From assembly GCF_016862635.1 (NCBI RefSeq), contig NZ_BONI01000043.1, forward strand, positions 1 to 64,000: 64,000 bases of DNA, read 5' to 3'. The stretch is from Catellatospora coxensis (lineage in GTDB: Bacteria > Actinomycetota > Actinomycetes > Mycobacteriales > Micromonosporaceae). A model generated the notes under the pieces. The model saw only the letters and a list, made by a program, of their open reading frames with translations, was not told the DNA's origin and made no database searches. A program made the translations under genes and the position numbers. Positions 40,910-48,535 of this stretch are shown one piece after another. Numbering within the stretch: position 1 is the stretch's first letter; every line of letters begins with the position of its first letter.

Positions 40910-41757
40910 CCGCCCCGGCGCTGCGGGCCCTGCTCGCCTCGAACCGCGTCACCCACCTGCCCGGCGTGTACGACCCGCCCACCGCGGCACTGGCCGTACG
41001 CGCCGGGCACCGCGCGGCACACCTGTCCGGGGCCGCCTGCGCCGCTCTCGACCTGGGCCTGCCCGACCTGGGGTACGTGCACGGCACGCACATCGCCGAG
41101 CGCGCCGCCCGGATCGTGCCCGCGCTGGGCGGCGTTCCGCTGCTGGCCGACGCGGACACCGGCTACGGCGACGCGCTGCAGGCGGTGTGGACGGCCCGGC
41201 GCTACGCGGCGGCGGGCGTGTCCGGCCTGCACCTGGAGGACCAGGTGATGCCGAAGCGCTGCGGCCACCTCGCGGGCAAGGAACTGGTCGACGCCGACAC
41301 GGCCGCCCGCAAGATCCGGGCGATCGTCGCCGACGGCACGGGGATCGTCGTCGTGGCGCGCACGGACGCGTACACGGTGACCGGGCTGGACGACGCGATC
41401 GCCCGGGGCCGGGCCTACGCGGCGGCCGGGGCGGACGCCGTCTTCCTGGAGGGTGTGTCCGACCTGGACGAACTCGCCCGCGCGCACGCGGCGCTTCCCG
41501 GAGTCCCGCTGGTGCTCAACCGCTCCGAGGCCGGCGGGCATGCCGCCGCCACGAGCGACGCCGACCTCGCCGCCGCCGGGGTCCGCCTGGTGCTGCACCC
41601 GGTCGCGCCGCTACTGGCCGCGCTGCACGCCGCCGACCGCGCCTATCGCGAGATCGCCGCCGCGGGCCGCGCGACCGTGGACCGCCTGGCCTGGTCGGAG
41701 TTCACCGACCTCGTCGGCCAGAACGAAGCCCTCGCCCTGGACACGAAGCACCACTGA
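40906..41757 (+). CDS. Isocitrate lyase/PEP-mutase family, 2,3-dimethylmalate lyase-like
   Basis: 283 residues, the short form of the family. Metal aspartates in LLADADTGYGD (82-88) and the lyase loop KRCGHLAGKELV (117-128); the KRCGH form with catalytic Cys marks C-C lyases (isocitrate, methylisocitrate or dimethylmalate) and not mutases. It would split a substituted malate to pyruvate or glyoxylate and a short acid. In this context it may cleave an alkylmalate that comes from an alkylmaleimide (inference). GTGA overlap with the aldehyde dehydrogenase. Confidence 0.88.
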   Translation: MTAPALRALLASNRVTHLPGVYDPPTAALAVRAGHRAAHLSGAACAALDLGLPDLGYVHGTHIAERAARIVPALGGVPLLADADTGYGDALQAVWTARRYAAAGVSGLHLEDQVMPKRCGHLAGKELVDADTAARKIRAIVADGTGIVVVARTDAYTVTGLDDAIARGRAYAAAGADAVFLEGVSDLDELARAHAALPGVPLVLNRSEAGGHAAATSDADLAAAGVRLVLHPVAPLLAALHAADRAYREIAAAGRATVDRLAWSEFTDLVGQNEALALDTKHH

Positions 41758-41803
41758 TGACGCGACTGACGCGATCACCCCGCACCGCCCCCACCCGGCC
41801 CGT

Positions 41804-41870
41804 CATCGACGTTGGCCTATCACATCGAATCCGGCTCACGGATTTTCCACGTAATAGGCCAACGTCGATG
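41804..41870. repeat. Palindromic repeat family 4, copy a (GACGTTGGCCTAT)
   Basis: Arms CATCGACGTTGGCCTAT (41804-41820) and ATAGGCCAACGTCGATG (41854-41870) with further partial pairing inwards. The second copy is at 57079-57144. It sits in the 205-bp gap between the lyase and monooxygenase genes; the remainder is G-rich with only a short leader frame. Confidence 0.75.
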
Positions 41871-41936
41871 AAAGACGTGGCGGGGCGGGGGCGGCGGCGG
41901 CACCTGGAGCGGCTCGCCGAAGGCGGGCGGCGCGGC

Positions 41937-41966
41937 ATGACCGGACAGAGGCAGGAGAGGGTATGA
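41937..41966 (+). CDS. Possible nine-codon leader micro-ORF
   Basis: ATG at 41937 codes MTGQRQERV and its stop overlaps the monooxygenase start (ATGA). Too short to be sure; similar bridges occur at 43108, 54823 and 3894. Confidence 0.25.
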   Translation: MTGQRQERV

Positions 41967-43111
41967 GCAGGATCGTCGTGGCCGGGGCGGGGCCGGTCGG
42001 GTTGACCGCCGCGCTGGCGCTGGCACGGCAGGGCGTCGCGGTGACCGTGCTGGAGGCCGGTGACGAGCTGGCCGCCGAGTCGCGGGCGTCGACGTTCCAC
42101 CCGCCGACCCTGGAGATGCTGGCCGAGCTGGGCGTCGTGGACGCGCTGCTGGCCCGGGGCCTGGTCGCGCCGACGTTCGCCTACCGCGACCGCGCGCATG
42201 GCCACGTCGCCACGCTCGACCTGGGCGTGCTCGCCCGGGACACGCCGTACCCGTACCGGGTGCAGTGCGAGCAGTCGAAGCTCACCCCGATCCTGCGGGC
42301 CGAGGTCGAGGCCGCCGGTGGCGTGATCCGGTTCGGGTGGCCGGTCGCCGGCGTCGACCAGGTCGCCGACGGCGTCGTGGTACGCGCCGCCGACGGCCGG
42401 ACCGAACGCGGCGACTGGCTGATCGCCGCCGACGGCGCGCACTCCGCGGTACGCCGGTCGCTGGGCGTCGAGTTCGCGGGCATCACCTACCCGGAGCGTT
42501 TCCTGGTCGCGTCCACCGACGAGGACCTGCCCGGACTGCTCGACGACCTGGCCGAGGTCAACTACGTCTTCGACCCGGTCGACTGGTCGGTGCTGCTGCA
42601 CACCCCGGACCACTGGCGGGTGCTGCTGCCGACGCCCGACGGCACGCCCGACGGCGACGAGCTGGACCGGCTCGACGGGCGGCTGCGGCAGGTCGCCGAC
42701 CCGGGCCGGCCGTGGCAGGTCGCGCACGCCAGCATCTACCGCGTACACCAGCGGGTGGCCGAGACGTTCCAGGTCGGACGGGCGCTGCTCGCCGGGGACG
42801 CGGCGCACGTCAACAACCCGCTCGGCGGGCTGGGCATGAACTCGGGCATCCACGACGCGGTGGCGTACGCCCGCGCGCTGGTCACCGGCGACGGCGCGGT
42901 CCGGCTGGCCGCGGCCCAGCGGCGGCGCATCGCCCTGGAGTACGTGCAGACCGTCTCCCACCAGAACTACCAGCGCCTCACCGCCACCGACCCGGCGGCC
43001 CGCGCGGCGTACCTGGCCGAGATCCGCGCCACCGCGGCCGACCCGGTCCGCGCCCGCGCCCACCTCCTGCGCGCCTGCATGATCTCGTCCCTGCGCCCGG
43101 TGCCCGCATGA
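41963..43111 (+). CDS. FAD-dependent aromatic-type monooxygenase
   Basis: 382 residues. Group A flavin monooxygenase motifs: VAGAGPVGLTAALALARQG (6-24), DG motif in LIAADGAHSAVRRSLG (about 154-169), and GD motif in ALLAGDAAHVNNPLGGLGMNSGIHDA (about 274-299). Hydroxylates or epoxidises an aromatic or conjugated ring using NAD(P)H and oxygen. AGGAGAGGG precedes the ATG. It may oxidise a pyrrole or bilin-type substrate, given the regulon; this is inference. Confidence 0.88.
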   Translation: MSRIVVAGAGPVGLTAALALARQGVAVTVLEAGDELAAESRASTFHPPTLEMLAELGVVDALLARGLVAPTFAYRDRAHGHVATLDLGVLARDTPYPYRVQCEQSKLTPILRAEVEAAGGVIRFGWPVAGVDQVADGVVVRAADGRTERGDWLIAADGAHSAVRRSLGVEFAGITYPERFLVASTDEDLPGLLDDLAEVNYVFDPVDWSVLLHTPDHWRVLLPTPDGTPDGDELDRLDGRLRQVADPGRPWQVAHASIYRVHQRVAETFQVGRALLAGDAAHVNNPLGGLGMNSGIHDAVAYARALVTGDGAVRLAAAQRRRIALEYVQTVSHQNYQRLTATDPAARAAYLAEIRATAADPVRARAHLLRACMISSLRPVPA

Positions 43112-43167
43112 GCAGGCGCAGCGGCCCCGCCGGGAAGCCCGCGAAGCGTCGCAGGGAGAGGGCATGA
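43108..43167 (+). CDS. Micro-ORF bridging monooxygenase and dehydrogenase genes
   Basis: 19 codons (MSRRSGPAGKPAKRRRERA) with ATGA overlaps at both ends. It is very basic and low complexity. It probably keeps ribosomes on the message between the two genes. Confidence 0.35.
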   Translation: MSRRSGPAGKPAKRRRERA

Positions 43168-44612
43168 GCGAGCGGATCACGCGGTACAACCCGGCGCGGG
43201 TGTACGAGCTGGTCGGCACCGTGCCCGCTGCGGACCCCGGCCGGGTCGACGCGGTGGTGCGGGCCGCCGGCGCGGCGCAGCGGGACTGGGCACGGGTCGA
43301 GGTCGCCGACCGGGTGGCCGCGCTGCGGGCCGCCGCCGACGCGGTCGAGCCGCACCTGCCGACGCTGGCCGAGCTGCTGGCCCGGGAGTCGGGCAAGGTG
43401 CTGGCCGACTGCCGGGGTGAGCTCGGGTTCGCGCTGACCTTCCTGCGCTGGGTGGCCGAGCACGCCCCGCGGGTGCTCGCGGACACGGCGCTGGACGACG
43501 CGGCGGGCCGGCTGCTGCTGCGCCGCCGCCCGTACGGCGTGGTCGCGGCGATCACCCCGTGGAACGCGCCGATCATCCTGTCCTTCCTGAAGATCGCCCC
43601 GGCGCTGGCCGCGGGCAACACGGTGGTGGTGAAGCCGTCGCCGCTGGCCCCGCTGGCGATCGACCGTACGGTGCGGCTGCTGGCGTCGGCGCTGCCCGCG
43701 GCGGTGCTGCAGGTGCTGCACGGCGACGCGGCGGCGGGCGCGGCCCTGGTCGGGCACCCGCTGGTCGGCAAGGTCGCGTTCACCGGCGGCGCGGCGACGG
43801 CCCGGGTGGTCGCCGCGGCGGCCGCGGCGCAGACCACGCCGACCGTGCTGGAGCTGGGCGGCAACGATCCGGTGCTGCTGCTCGGCGACGCCGACCTGTC
43901 CCCGGAGCCGATGCGACGGCTGGTCATGGCCTCGTTCGCGACCAGCGGGCAGGTGTGCATGGCCGCGAAACGGCTGTACGTGCCCGAGACCCGCCACGAC
44001 GAGTTCGTCGCCGCGTACCGGGCGGCCGCCGCCGACGTGCTGTGCCTGGGCGACCCGCTCGCCGCCGGGGTCAGCATGGGCCCGGTGGTGACCGCCGAGG
44101 CCGCGACCCGGATCACGGGGCTGGTCGAGGACGCGGTGGCGCGCGGCGGGCGGGCGCTGCCGGTGGGCCGCGTCGACCCGGCCGCCGACCTGCGGGCCGG
44201 GCACTTCGTCACGCCGACGCTGGTGACCGGCGTGCCCGAGGACGCGCCGCTGGTCGCCGAGGAGCAGTTCGGGCCGACCGTGCCGGTGCTGCCCTACCGC
44301 GACGAGGCCGGCCTGGTGGCCCGCGCCAACGCCGGTGAGCTGGGATTGGGCGCGTCGGTGTGGTCGGCCGACGAGGAGCGGGCGTTCGCGGTGGCGCGGC
44401 GGCTGGAGGCCGGCTTCGTCTTCGTCAACACGCACAACCGCACCGGCATGTCGCTGCGCGCCCCGTTCGGCGGCGTGAAGCGCTCCGGGTACGGCCGCGA
44501 GTACGGCGAGGAGGGCATCGCCGAGTACGCGCAGACGTGTGTGGTGCACGCGCCGGCCGCGTTCCGGGCGGGCGGCGCGGGCGCGGCGGCGAACGCGTAC
44601 CCGGCGTCGTGA
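43164..44612 (+). CDS. Aldehyde dehydrogenase family protein (benzaldehyde/vanillin type)
   Basis: 482 residues. Motifs: PYGVVAAITPWNAPIILS, FTGGAATARVV, Glu in LELGGNDP, catalytic Cys in TSGQVCMAAKR (about 272), EEQFGPTVPVLPY, and C-terminal APFGGVKRSGYGREYGEEGI. Oxidises an aldehyde with NAD(P)+. Third aldehyde dehydrogenase of the window; its GG.KRSG.GRE tail differs from the other two. It is the last gene of the operon led by the flavin reductase fusion. Confidence 0.9.
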   Translation: MSERITRYNPARVYELVGTVPAADPGRVDAVVRAAGAAQRDWARVEVADRVAALRAAADAVEPHLPTLAELLARESGKVLADCRGELGFALTFLRWVAEHAPRVLADTALDDAAGRLLLRRRPYGVVAAITPWNAPIILSFLKIAPALAAGNTVVVKPSPLAPLAIDRTVRLLASALPAAVLQVLHGDAAAGAALVGHPLVGKVAFTGGAATARVVAAAAAAQTTPTVLELGGNDPVLLLGDADLSPEPMRRLVMASFATSGQVCMAAKRLYVPETRHDEFVAAYRAAAADVLCLGDPLAAGVSMGPVVTAEAATRITGLVEDAVARGGRALPVGRVDPAADLRAGHFVTPTLVTGVPEDAPLVAEEQFGPTVPVLPYRDEAGLVARANAGELGLGASVWSADEERAFAVARRLEAGFVFVNTHNRTGMSLRAPFGGVKRSGYGREYGEEGIAEYAQTCVVHAPAAFRAGGAGAAANAYPAS

Positions 44613-44664
44613 CCCGCGGCGGCCGGTGCGCGACCCGCGCCGGTGAGCCGGTCTGAGCGCCGCC

Positions 44665-44670
44665 TACGCT
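44665..44670 (+). promoter_or_regulatory. Leaderless -10 element (TACGCT)
   Basis: TACGCT plus six bases to the GTG at 44677. Confidence 0.5.
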
Positions 44671-44676
44671 GCCGGT

Positions 44677-45201
44677 GTGACGAGCGTGTTGATCCTTCCC
44701 GGCTTCGAGAACTCCGGCCCGGCGCACTGGCAGACCCGGTGGGAGCAGGAGCTGGGGTTCCAGCGGGTCGAGCAGGCCGACTGGTTCCACCCGCTGGTCG
44801 GCGACTGGGTCGAGGCGCTGGCCGCCGCGGTGGCCGCCGCACCGGCCCCGGTGACGCTGGTGGCGCACAGCCTGGGCTGCGTGACGGTCGCGCATTGGGT
44901 CGCCCGCGGCGGCGACACCGCCAAGGTGCGCGGCGCGCTGCTGGTCGCGCCCGCCGATGTCGACACCGCCGAGGTGCCCGAGCTGGTGAACTTCCGCCCG
45001 GTGCCGCTCGGGCCGCTGCCGTTCCCGAGCATCGTCGTGGCCGGTGACGACGACCCGTGGGCGGCCCTGCCGCGCAGCGAGGCCTTCGCCGCGGCGTGGG
45101 GCTCCCGCCTGGTCGTGGTCCCCGGCGGCGGCCACCTCAACGCCGACTCCGGCCTCGGCTCCTGGCCCCAGGGCCAGTCCCTGCTCGCCGAACTCCGCTG
45201 A
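44677..45201 (+). CDS. RBBP9/YdeN-family serine hydrolase
   Basis: 174 residues. LPGFENSGPAHWQTRWE at the N-terminus is diagnostic for the RBBP9/YdeN family; nucleophile elbow VAHSLGC (about 62-68), acid in AGDDDPW and His in GGGHLNADSGLG. A small cytosolic alpha/beta hydrolase, general substrate unknown. It is leaderless and has its own promoter, so it is probably independent of the catabolic operon. Confidence 0.9.
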   Translation: MTSVLILPGFENSGPAHWQTRWEQELGFQRVEQADWFHPLVGDWVEALAAAVAAAPAPVTLVAHSLGCVTVAHWVARGGDTAKVRGALLVAPADVDTAEVPELVNFRPVPLGPLPFPSIVVAGDDDPWAALPRSEAFAAAWGSRLVVVPGGGHLNADSGLGSWPQGQSLLAELR

Positions 45202-45243
45202 CCCGCGCGGCCGCACGCCGCCGGGCACCGCACGCCGAGCGCC

Positions 45244-45321
45244 GATGATCGTCCGATTTGCCTGGCAGTCGTGCGAATCTTGCGGGCGCATACGCACGGG
45301 TGCCAGGCAGGTTGGATGACC
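45244..45321. repeat. Palindromic repeat family 3, copy b
   Basis: GATCGTCCGATTTGCCTGGCA on the left and TGCCAGGCAGGTTGGATGAC on the right enclose GCGAAT and ATACGCAC blocks shared with copy c. Lies between convergent genes. Confidence 0.7.
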
Positions 45322-45342
45322 GTGGGGGGTGGGCGGACCCGG

Positions 45343-45984
45343 TCAGGGGGTGCGCCAGCGCCAGTTCAGTTCGGCGGGGGTGGGTGGCGGGCCGGGGAGG
45401 TCGGTGCGGTCACGGTCGGCGGCGAGGCCGTCGAGCAGCAGGGCCAGGTGGCGGGCGCGTAGTTCGCGGGTGCGCGCGGGGTCGGGTACGCGTACCGCGG
45501 CGCAGCTCTCCAGCAGCAGTGTGACGTCGGCGAGCACGGCGTCGGGGCGCAGGCTGCCGTCGTCGAGCGCCCGCTGCACGAGTCGCGCCGCGAGCTCACC
45601 GGCCTGGCGTGCGGTCGCGCCCATCTCGGGCGTCGGGGTGAACGTCCCAGCCAGGTGGACGGTCAGCGAGTGCACGTCGGCGTCGACGACCGCACGCAGG
45701 AAGCCGGTCAGGCCGCGCCACGGGTCCGGTTCGGCCAGCGCCGCCTGGGCCTGGGCGGTGAACAGCAGCAGCCCGTCGTGGCACAGCCGGCGCAGCAGCT
45801 CCTCCTTGCCGCTGTACCGGCGGTAGAGCGCGCTGATGCCGACACCCGCCCGCTCGGCCACGGCGGCGATGGGCGCCTTGGGATCGGCGAGGAACACCTC
45901 CCGGGCGGCGTCCAGGATCACCGCGTCGTTGCGCGCCGCCTGCTGTTTGCGGCCCGACATGGGGACCGCGCTCGTCTCCGTCAC
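45343..45984 (-). CDS. TetR-family transcriptional regulator
   Basis: 213 residues. TetR N-terminal helix-turn-helix at about 12-60 (AARNDAVILDAAREVFL, IAAVAERAGVGISALYRRYSGKEELL). The C-terminal ligand domain resembles the TetR_C_33-like group. The GTG at 45984 is 98 bases from the divergent DinB-family gene, with two inverted repeats between them, so it probably represses itself and that gene. Confidence 0.9.
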   Translation of the reverse strand: MTETSAVPMSGRKQQAARNDAVILDAAREVFLADPKAPIAAVAERAGVGISALYRRYSGKEELLRRLCHDGLLLFTAQAQAALAEPDPWRGLTGFLRAVVDADVHSLTVHLAGTFTPTPEMGATARQAGELAARLVQRALDDGSLRPDAVLADVTLLLESCAAVRVPDPARTRELRARHLALLLDGLAADRDRTDLPGPPPTPAELNWRWRTP

Positions 45985-46001
45985 GAGTTCAGGTTAGCAG
46001 T

Positions 46002-46016
46002 GGAACGGATCGTTCC
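46002..46016. promoter_or_regulatory. TetR operator 1
   Basis: GGAACGGATCGTTCC, perfect inverted repeat with a 3-base centre, next to a minus-strand TAACCT -10. Confidence 0.6.
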
Positions 46017-46034
46017 GCTCTGCTAAGCTGAAAC

Positions 46035-46054
46035 GGAACGAGGCATTCCGTTCC
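46035..46054. promoter_or_regulatory. TetR operator 2
   Basis: GGAACGAGGCATTCCGTTCC: GGAACG and CGTTCC arms with an 8-base centre, just downstream of a plus-strand TAAGCT (46024-46029). Confidence 0.55.
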
Positions 46055-46081
46055 GGAAATGCCGAGACGAAGGGCGGAGCC

Positions 46082-46687
46082 ATGACCACGATCACCGGCA
46101 CTGACGCGATCACCCTGCTCGACGCGGCGCACACCGCGCTGCGTACGGCGGTGGCGGGCATCCCGGCCGACGGCTGGGACCTGCCGACGCCCTGCGAGCA
46201 CTGGACCGTCACCCAGGTGCTGCAGCACGCCACCGGCGACCAGATCGGGTTCGCCGCGGCCATCACCGGCGGGCCGTGGCCGAGCGAGGATCCGTTCCAG
46301 CCCTCCGGCCGCCTCGACGGCGACGCGTCCGCCCTGCTGGAGCAGGCGCTGAAGGCGTCCGCGACCGCCTTCGCGACCGTGGACGCCGACGCGGAGCAGG
46401 TGCCCGTGCCGCTGCCGCAGGGCCCGCTGCCGCTGTGGGTCGCCGCCGGGGCCGCCGCGCTCGACGCGGCCGTGCACGCCTGGGACATCGCCGTCGCCAC
46501 CGGCCGCCCCTCGCCGCTGACCGCACAGGACTCCCGGCAGCTGCTCACGGTGGCCCGGCAGATCGTGGAGCCGCTGCGGGCCTACGGGGCGTACGCCGCC
46601 GAGCTGACCGTCGCCGAGGACGCCGACCCGACCGCGGAACTGCTGGGCTACCTGGGCCGCCACCCCGCCTGGACGCCGCGGTCCTGA
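46082..46687 (+). CDS. TIGR03086-type DinB/mycothiol maleylpyruvate isomerase-like protein
   Basis: 201 residues. N-terminal helical bundle with LPTPCEHWTVTQVLQHATGDQ (metal His) and DAAVHAWDIAVATGRP (second His pair), the TIGR03086 pattern. The family is metal binding and often thiol (mycothiol) dependent in actinobacteria. It is the likely target of the divergent TetR regulator. Substrate unknown; detoxification of an electrophile is plausible. Confidence 0.88.
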   Translation: MTTITGTDAITLLDAAHTALRTAVAGIPADGWDLPTPCEHWTVTQVLQHATGDQIGFAAAITGGPWPSEDPFQPSGRLDGDASALLEQALKASATAFATVDADAEQVPVPLPQGPLPLWVAAGAAALDAAVHAWDIAVATGRPSPLTAQDSRQLLTVARQIVEPLRAYGAYAAELTVAEDADPTAELLGYLGRHPAWTPRS

Positions 46688-46712
46688 CCACCCCTCACCT
46701 CGCGTCTCTTGA

Positions 46713-46749
46713 GGACTGCGGCCTGTGCCAATGGCGAGGACCGCAGTCC
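46713..46749 (+). terminator. Hairpin after the DinB-family gene
   Basis: GGACTGCGG (46713-46721) and CCGCAGTCC (46741-46749) pair perfectly. The 266-bp gap to 46954 holds this and repeat family 3 copy c. Confidence 0.5.
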
Positions 46750-46819
46750 CCGGGACTCGCCACGGGGCGGGCCACCCGCTCCCGGGCACCCGCGCCCACC
46801 AGGCGGGACGGCCCACCCC

Positions 46820-46898
46820 AAGATCGTCGGACTTGCCTGGCAACCGGGCGAATGCGGCCTCAAGATACGCACAGGTGCCAGGCAGGTCGAACGACCTT
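46820..46898. repeat. Palindromic repeat family 3, copy c
   Basis: AAGATCGTCGGACTTGCCTGG on the left, GCCAGGCAGGTCGAACGACCTT on the right; inner blocks GCGAATG and ATACGCAC shared with copy b. Between convergent genes. Confidence 0.7.
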
Positions 46899-46953
46899 GG
46901 TGAGGGACGGGGCCGCACCGAACCCTCAGGCGCGCCCGGGGCCGAGGGGTTGG

Positions 46954-47436
46954 TCAGTTGAGGTGCCAGATGGTGAAGTTGAGGGCGCCGGCGAAGGTGA
47001 CCCAGAGCCAGTAGGGCACCAGCAGCCAGGCCGCGAGCGCGGAGATCCGGCGGAAGAGCAGCACGGTCGCGGCGATGGCCAGCCACAGCGCGACGATGTC
47101 GGCGAACGCCAGGCCGCGCTGGCCCGCGCCGAAGAACAGCGGCGTCCAGATCGCGTTGAGGACCAGCTGCAGGGTGTACGCCCACATGGCCGGTCCCCAG
47201 CCGGCCCGCCGCCAGACCAGCCAGCCCGCGACCGCGATCATCGCGTACAGCACCGTCCAGACCGGCCCGAACAGCCAGGACGGCGGCGCCCAGCCGGGGC
47301 GGGCCAGGGCCGCGTAGTCGTCGGCGGGCCGCGCCACGGCCAGCGAGCCGACCAGCGCCACCGCGATCACCGCCGCGAAGAAGCCGGCCAGCGCCCACCA
47401 CTGGGCCGCAGGACGCCGTGCCAGGTGAACCGTCAT
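46954..47436 (-). CDS. tspO: TspO/MBR family tryptophan-rich sensory protein
   Basis: 160 residues and five transmembrane helices, exactly the family size. Motifs PGWAPPSWLFGPVWTVLYAMI, LNAIWTPLFFG and a Trp-rich last helix (WLLVPYWLWVTFAGALNFTIW). TspO proteins bind porphyrins and haem breakdown products and act in tetrapyrrole transport, sensing or degradation. An IclR-like half-box lies about 30 bp upstream. Position next to a proposed tetrapyrrole regulon is suggestive. Confidence 0.92.
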   Translation of the reverse strand: MTVHLARRPAAQWWALAGFFAAVIAVALVGSLAVARPADDYAALARPGWAPPSWLFGPVWTVLYAMIAVAGWLVWRRAGWGPAMWAYTLQLVLNAIWTPLFFGAGQRGLAFADIVALWLAIAATVLLFRRISALAAWLLVPYWLWVTFAGALNFTIWHLN

Positions 47437-47463
47437 GACTCCGCTATAACCGAACCGGCCGGA

Positions 47464-47480
47464 GGGAAACGCCGTTTCGC
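47464..47480. promoter_or_regulatory. Possible IclR-type half operator I
   Basis: GGAAACGCCGTTTCGCC repeats the first half of operator A (GGAAACGTCGTTTCGCC, one change) but lacks the following GGAAC. Upstream of tspO. Confidence 0.3.
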
Positions 47481-47592
47481 CCCGTTGCGTCGTTTCGCGG
47501 CTCGTTCGCCCCGGCGTCACGCCGGCCCGGCGGCCGGGAACGGACCACTGACGCGGCGAACGGGCCGAAGCCGGGCCTGTCAGGATGGGCGG

Positions 47593-48159
47593 ATGGCCCA
47601 CGTCCTGCTGTTCCACTCCGTCATCGGGCTGCGCCCGGCCGTGCTGAGCGCCGCCGAGCGCCTGCGGGCGGCCGGGCACACGGTGCTGACGCCAGACCTG
47701 TACGACGGGGTGGTGGTGGACACCGTGGACGAGGGCTTCGAGCTGCTCCGCGAGATCGGCCCGGAGGTGGTGCAGCAGCGCGCCCGGCAGGCGGCGGCGC
47801 ACCTGCCCGGGGGCGGGGTGCTGGCCGGGCTGTCGATGGGCGCGAGTTTCGCCCAGGCCATCGCCGAGCACGAGCCGCGGGTGGGCGGCCTGCTCCTGCT
47901 GCACGGCACCGCGGGCGCGCCGCGCCGGATGCCGTCGGGCCTGGACGCCCAGCTGCACATCGCCGAGCACGACCAGTACGAGTCGGCCGACGAGATCATG
48001 GCATGGGAGCTGGCGATGGCCCGGCTGGGGGCGTTTCCGGAAGTGTTCACGTACGCGGGCGGGCATCTGTTCACCGATGACGCCTCGCCCGACTACGACG
48101 TCGCGTCCAGCGAGCTGGCCTGGGGACGCTGCCTGCGGTTCCTGGCCGCGCTGAGCTGA
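47593..48159 (+). CDS. Dienelactone hydrolase family protein
   Basis: 188 residues. Alpha/beta hydrolase with the family's N-terminal VLLFHSVIGLRP, helix PDLYDG (as in carboxymethylenebutenolidase), and nucleophile elbow LAGLSMGASFA; here Ser replaces the family's usual Cys. Asp/His follow in HDQYE and GGHLFTD. It may open lactones. Independent transcription unit; only 6 bp separate its stop from the opposing Dabb gene. Confidence 0.82.
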   Translation: MAHVLLFHSVIGLRPAVLSAAERLRAAGHTVLTPDLYDGVVVDTVDEGFELLREIGPEVVQQRARQAAAHLPGGGVLAGLSMGASFAQAIAEHEPRVGGLLLLHGTAGAPRRMPSGLDAQLHIAEHDQYESADEIMAWELAMARLGAFPEVFTYAGGHLFTDDASPDYDVASSELAWGRCLRFLAALS

Positions 48160-48165
48160 GCCGGG

Positions 48166-48447
48166 TCAGCTGCTGAAGTCGACGACGACCCGGGCGGCCA
48201 GCCGCGGGCGCAGCCACCGCGCGAGCTCCAGGTGCGCCGGGTGCTCCTGGTATCCGCGCAGGTCGTCCGCGTCCAGGTGGGTCGTGACCAGGCACAGGTG
48301 CGCCGAGACCGGGGTGTGCAGCTCGTCCAGGTTCACCTGGAGCGTCCGGACCTGCGGAACGGCCCCGACCAGCCCTTCCAAAAGATCCTTCGCCTTGGCA
48401 GCATCGTCTGCGTCGGTGAACGTCATCAGCACTACGTGAGAAAGCAT
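48166..48447 (-). CDS. Stress-responsive Dabb family protein
   Basis: 93 residues, a small ferredoxin-like dimeric alpha/beta barrel: MLSHVVLMTFTD at the start, VRTLQVNLDEL, and YQEHPAHLELARWLRP with the characteristic HP.H. Such proteins may bind small hydrophobic ligands or act as small oxygenases/decarboxylases; EthD and tetracenomycin polyketide cyclases are relatives. The ATG at 48447 has better spacing to GGAGG than the GTG at 48450. It is divergent from the nitrilase operon across operator C. Confidence 0.85.
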   Translation of the reverse strand: MLSHVVLMTFTDADDAAKAKDLLEGLVGAVPQVRTLQVNLDELHTPVSAHLCLVTTHLDADDLRGYQEHPAHLELARWLRPRLAARVVVDFSS

Positions 48448-48498
48448 CACGACCTCCGGTCAACCACTGTTGCAAACGCCCCCGCGAGTGTAGTTTCG

Positions 48499-48524
48499 GG
48501 AAACAGCGTTTCGCTAGGGGAACC
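48499..48524. promoter_or_regulatory. IclR-type operator C
   Basis: GGAAACAGC followed by GTTTCGCTAGGGGAAC(C), nearly the same as operator B. It lies between a TAGTTT -10 candidate (48491-48496) and the ATG at 48536, where a bound protein would block transcription of the nine-gene operon. Confidence 0.7.
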
Positions 48525-48535
48525 GGAGACACCAC

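Noticed and set aside
44677-48159. Including the RBBP9-like, TetR, DinB-like and dienelactone hydrolase genes in the regulon
   Set aside because: They have their own promoters or operators and no IclR-type box was found before them.
48491-48509. Resemblance of the TAGTTTCGGGAAAC stretch at operator C to repeat family 1
   Set aside because: Only the TTTCGGG core matches; there is no second arm, and the rest fits the IclR box.
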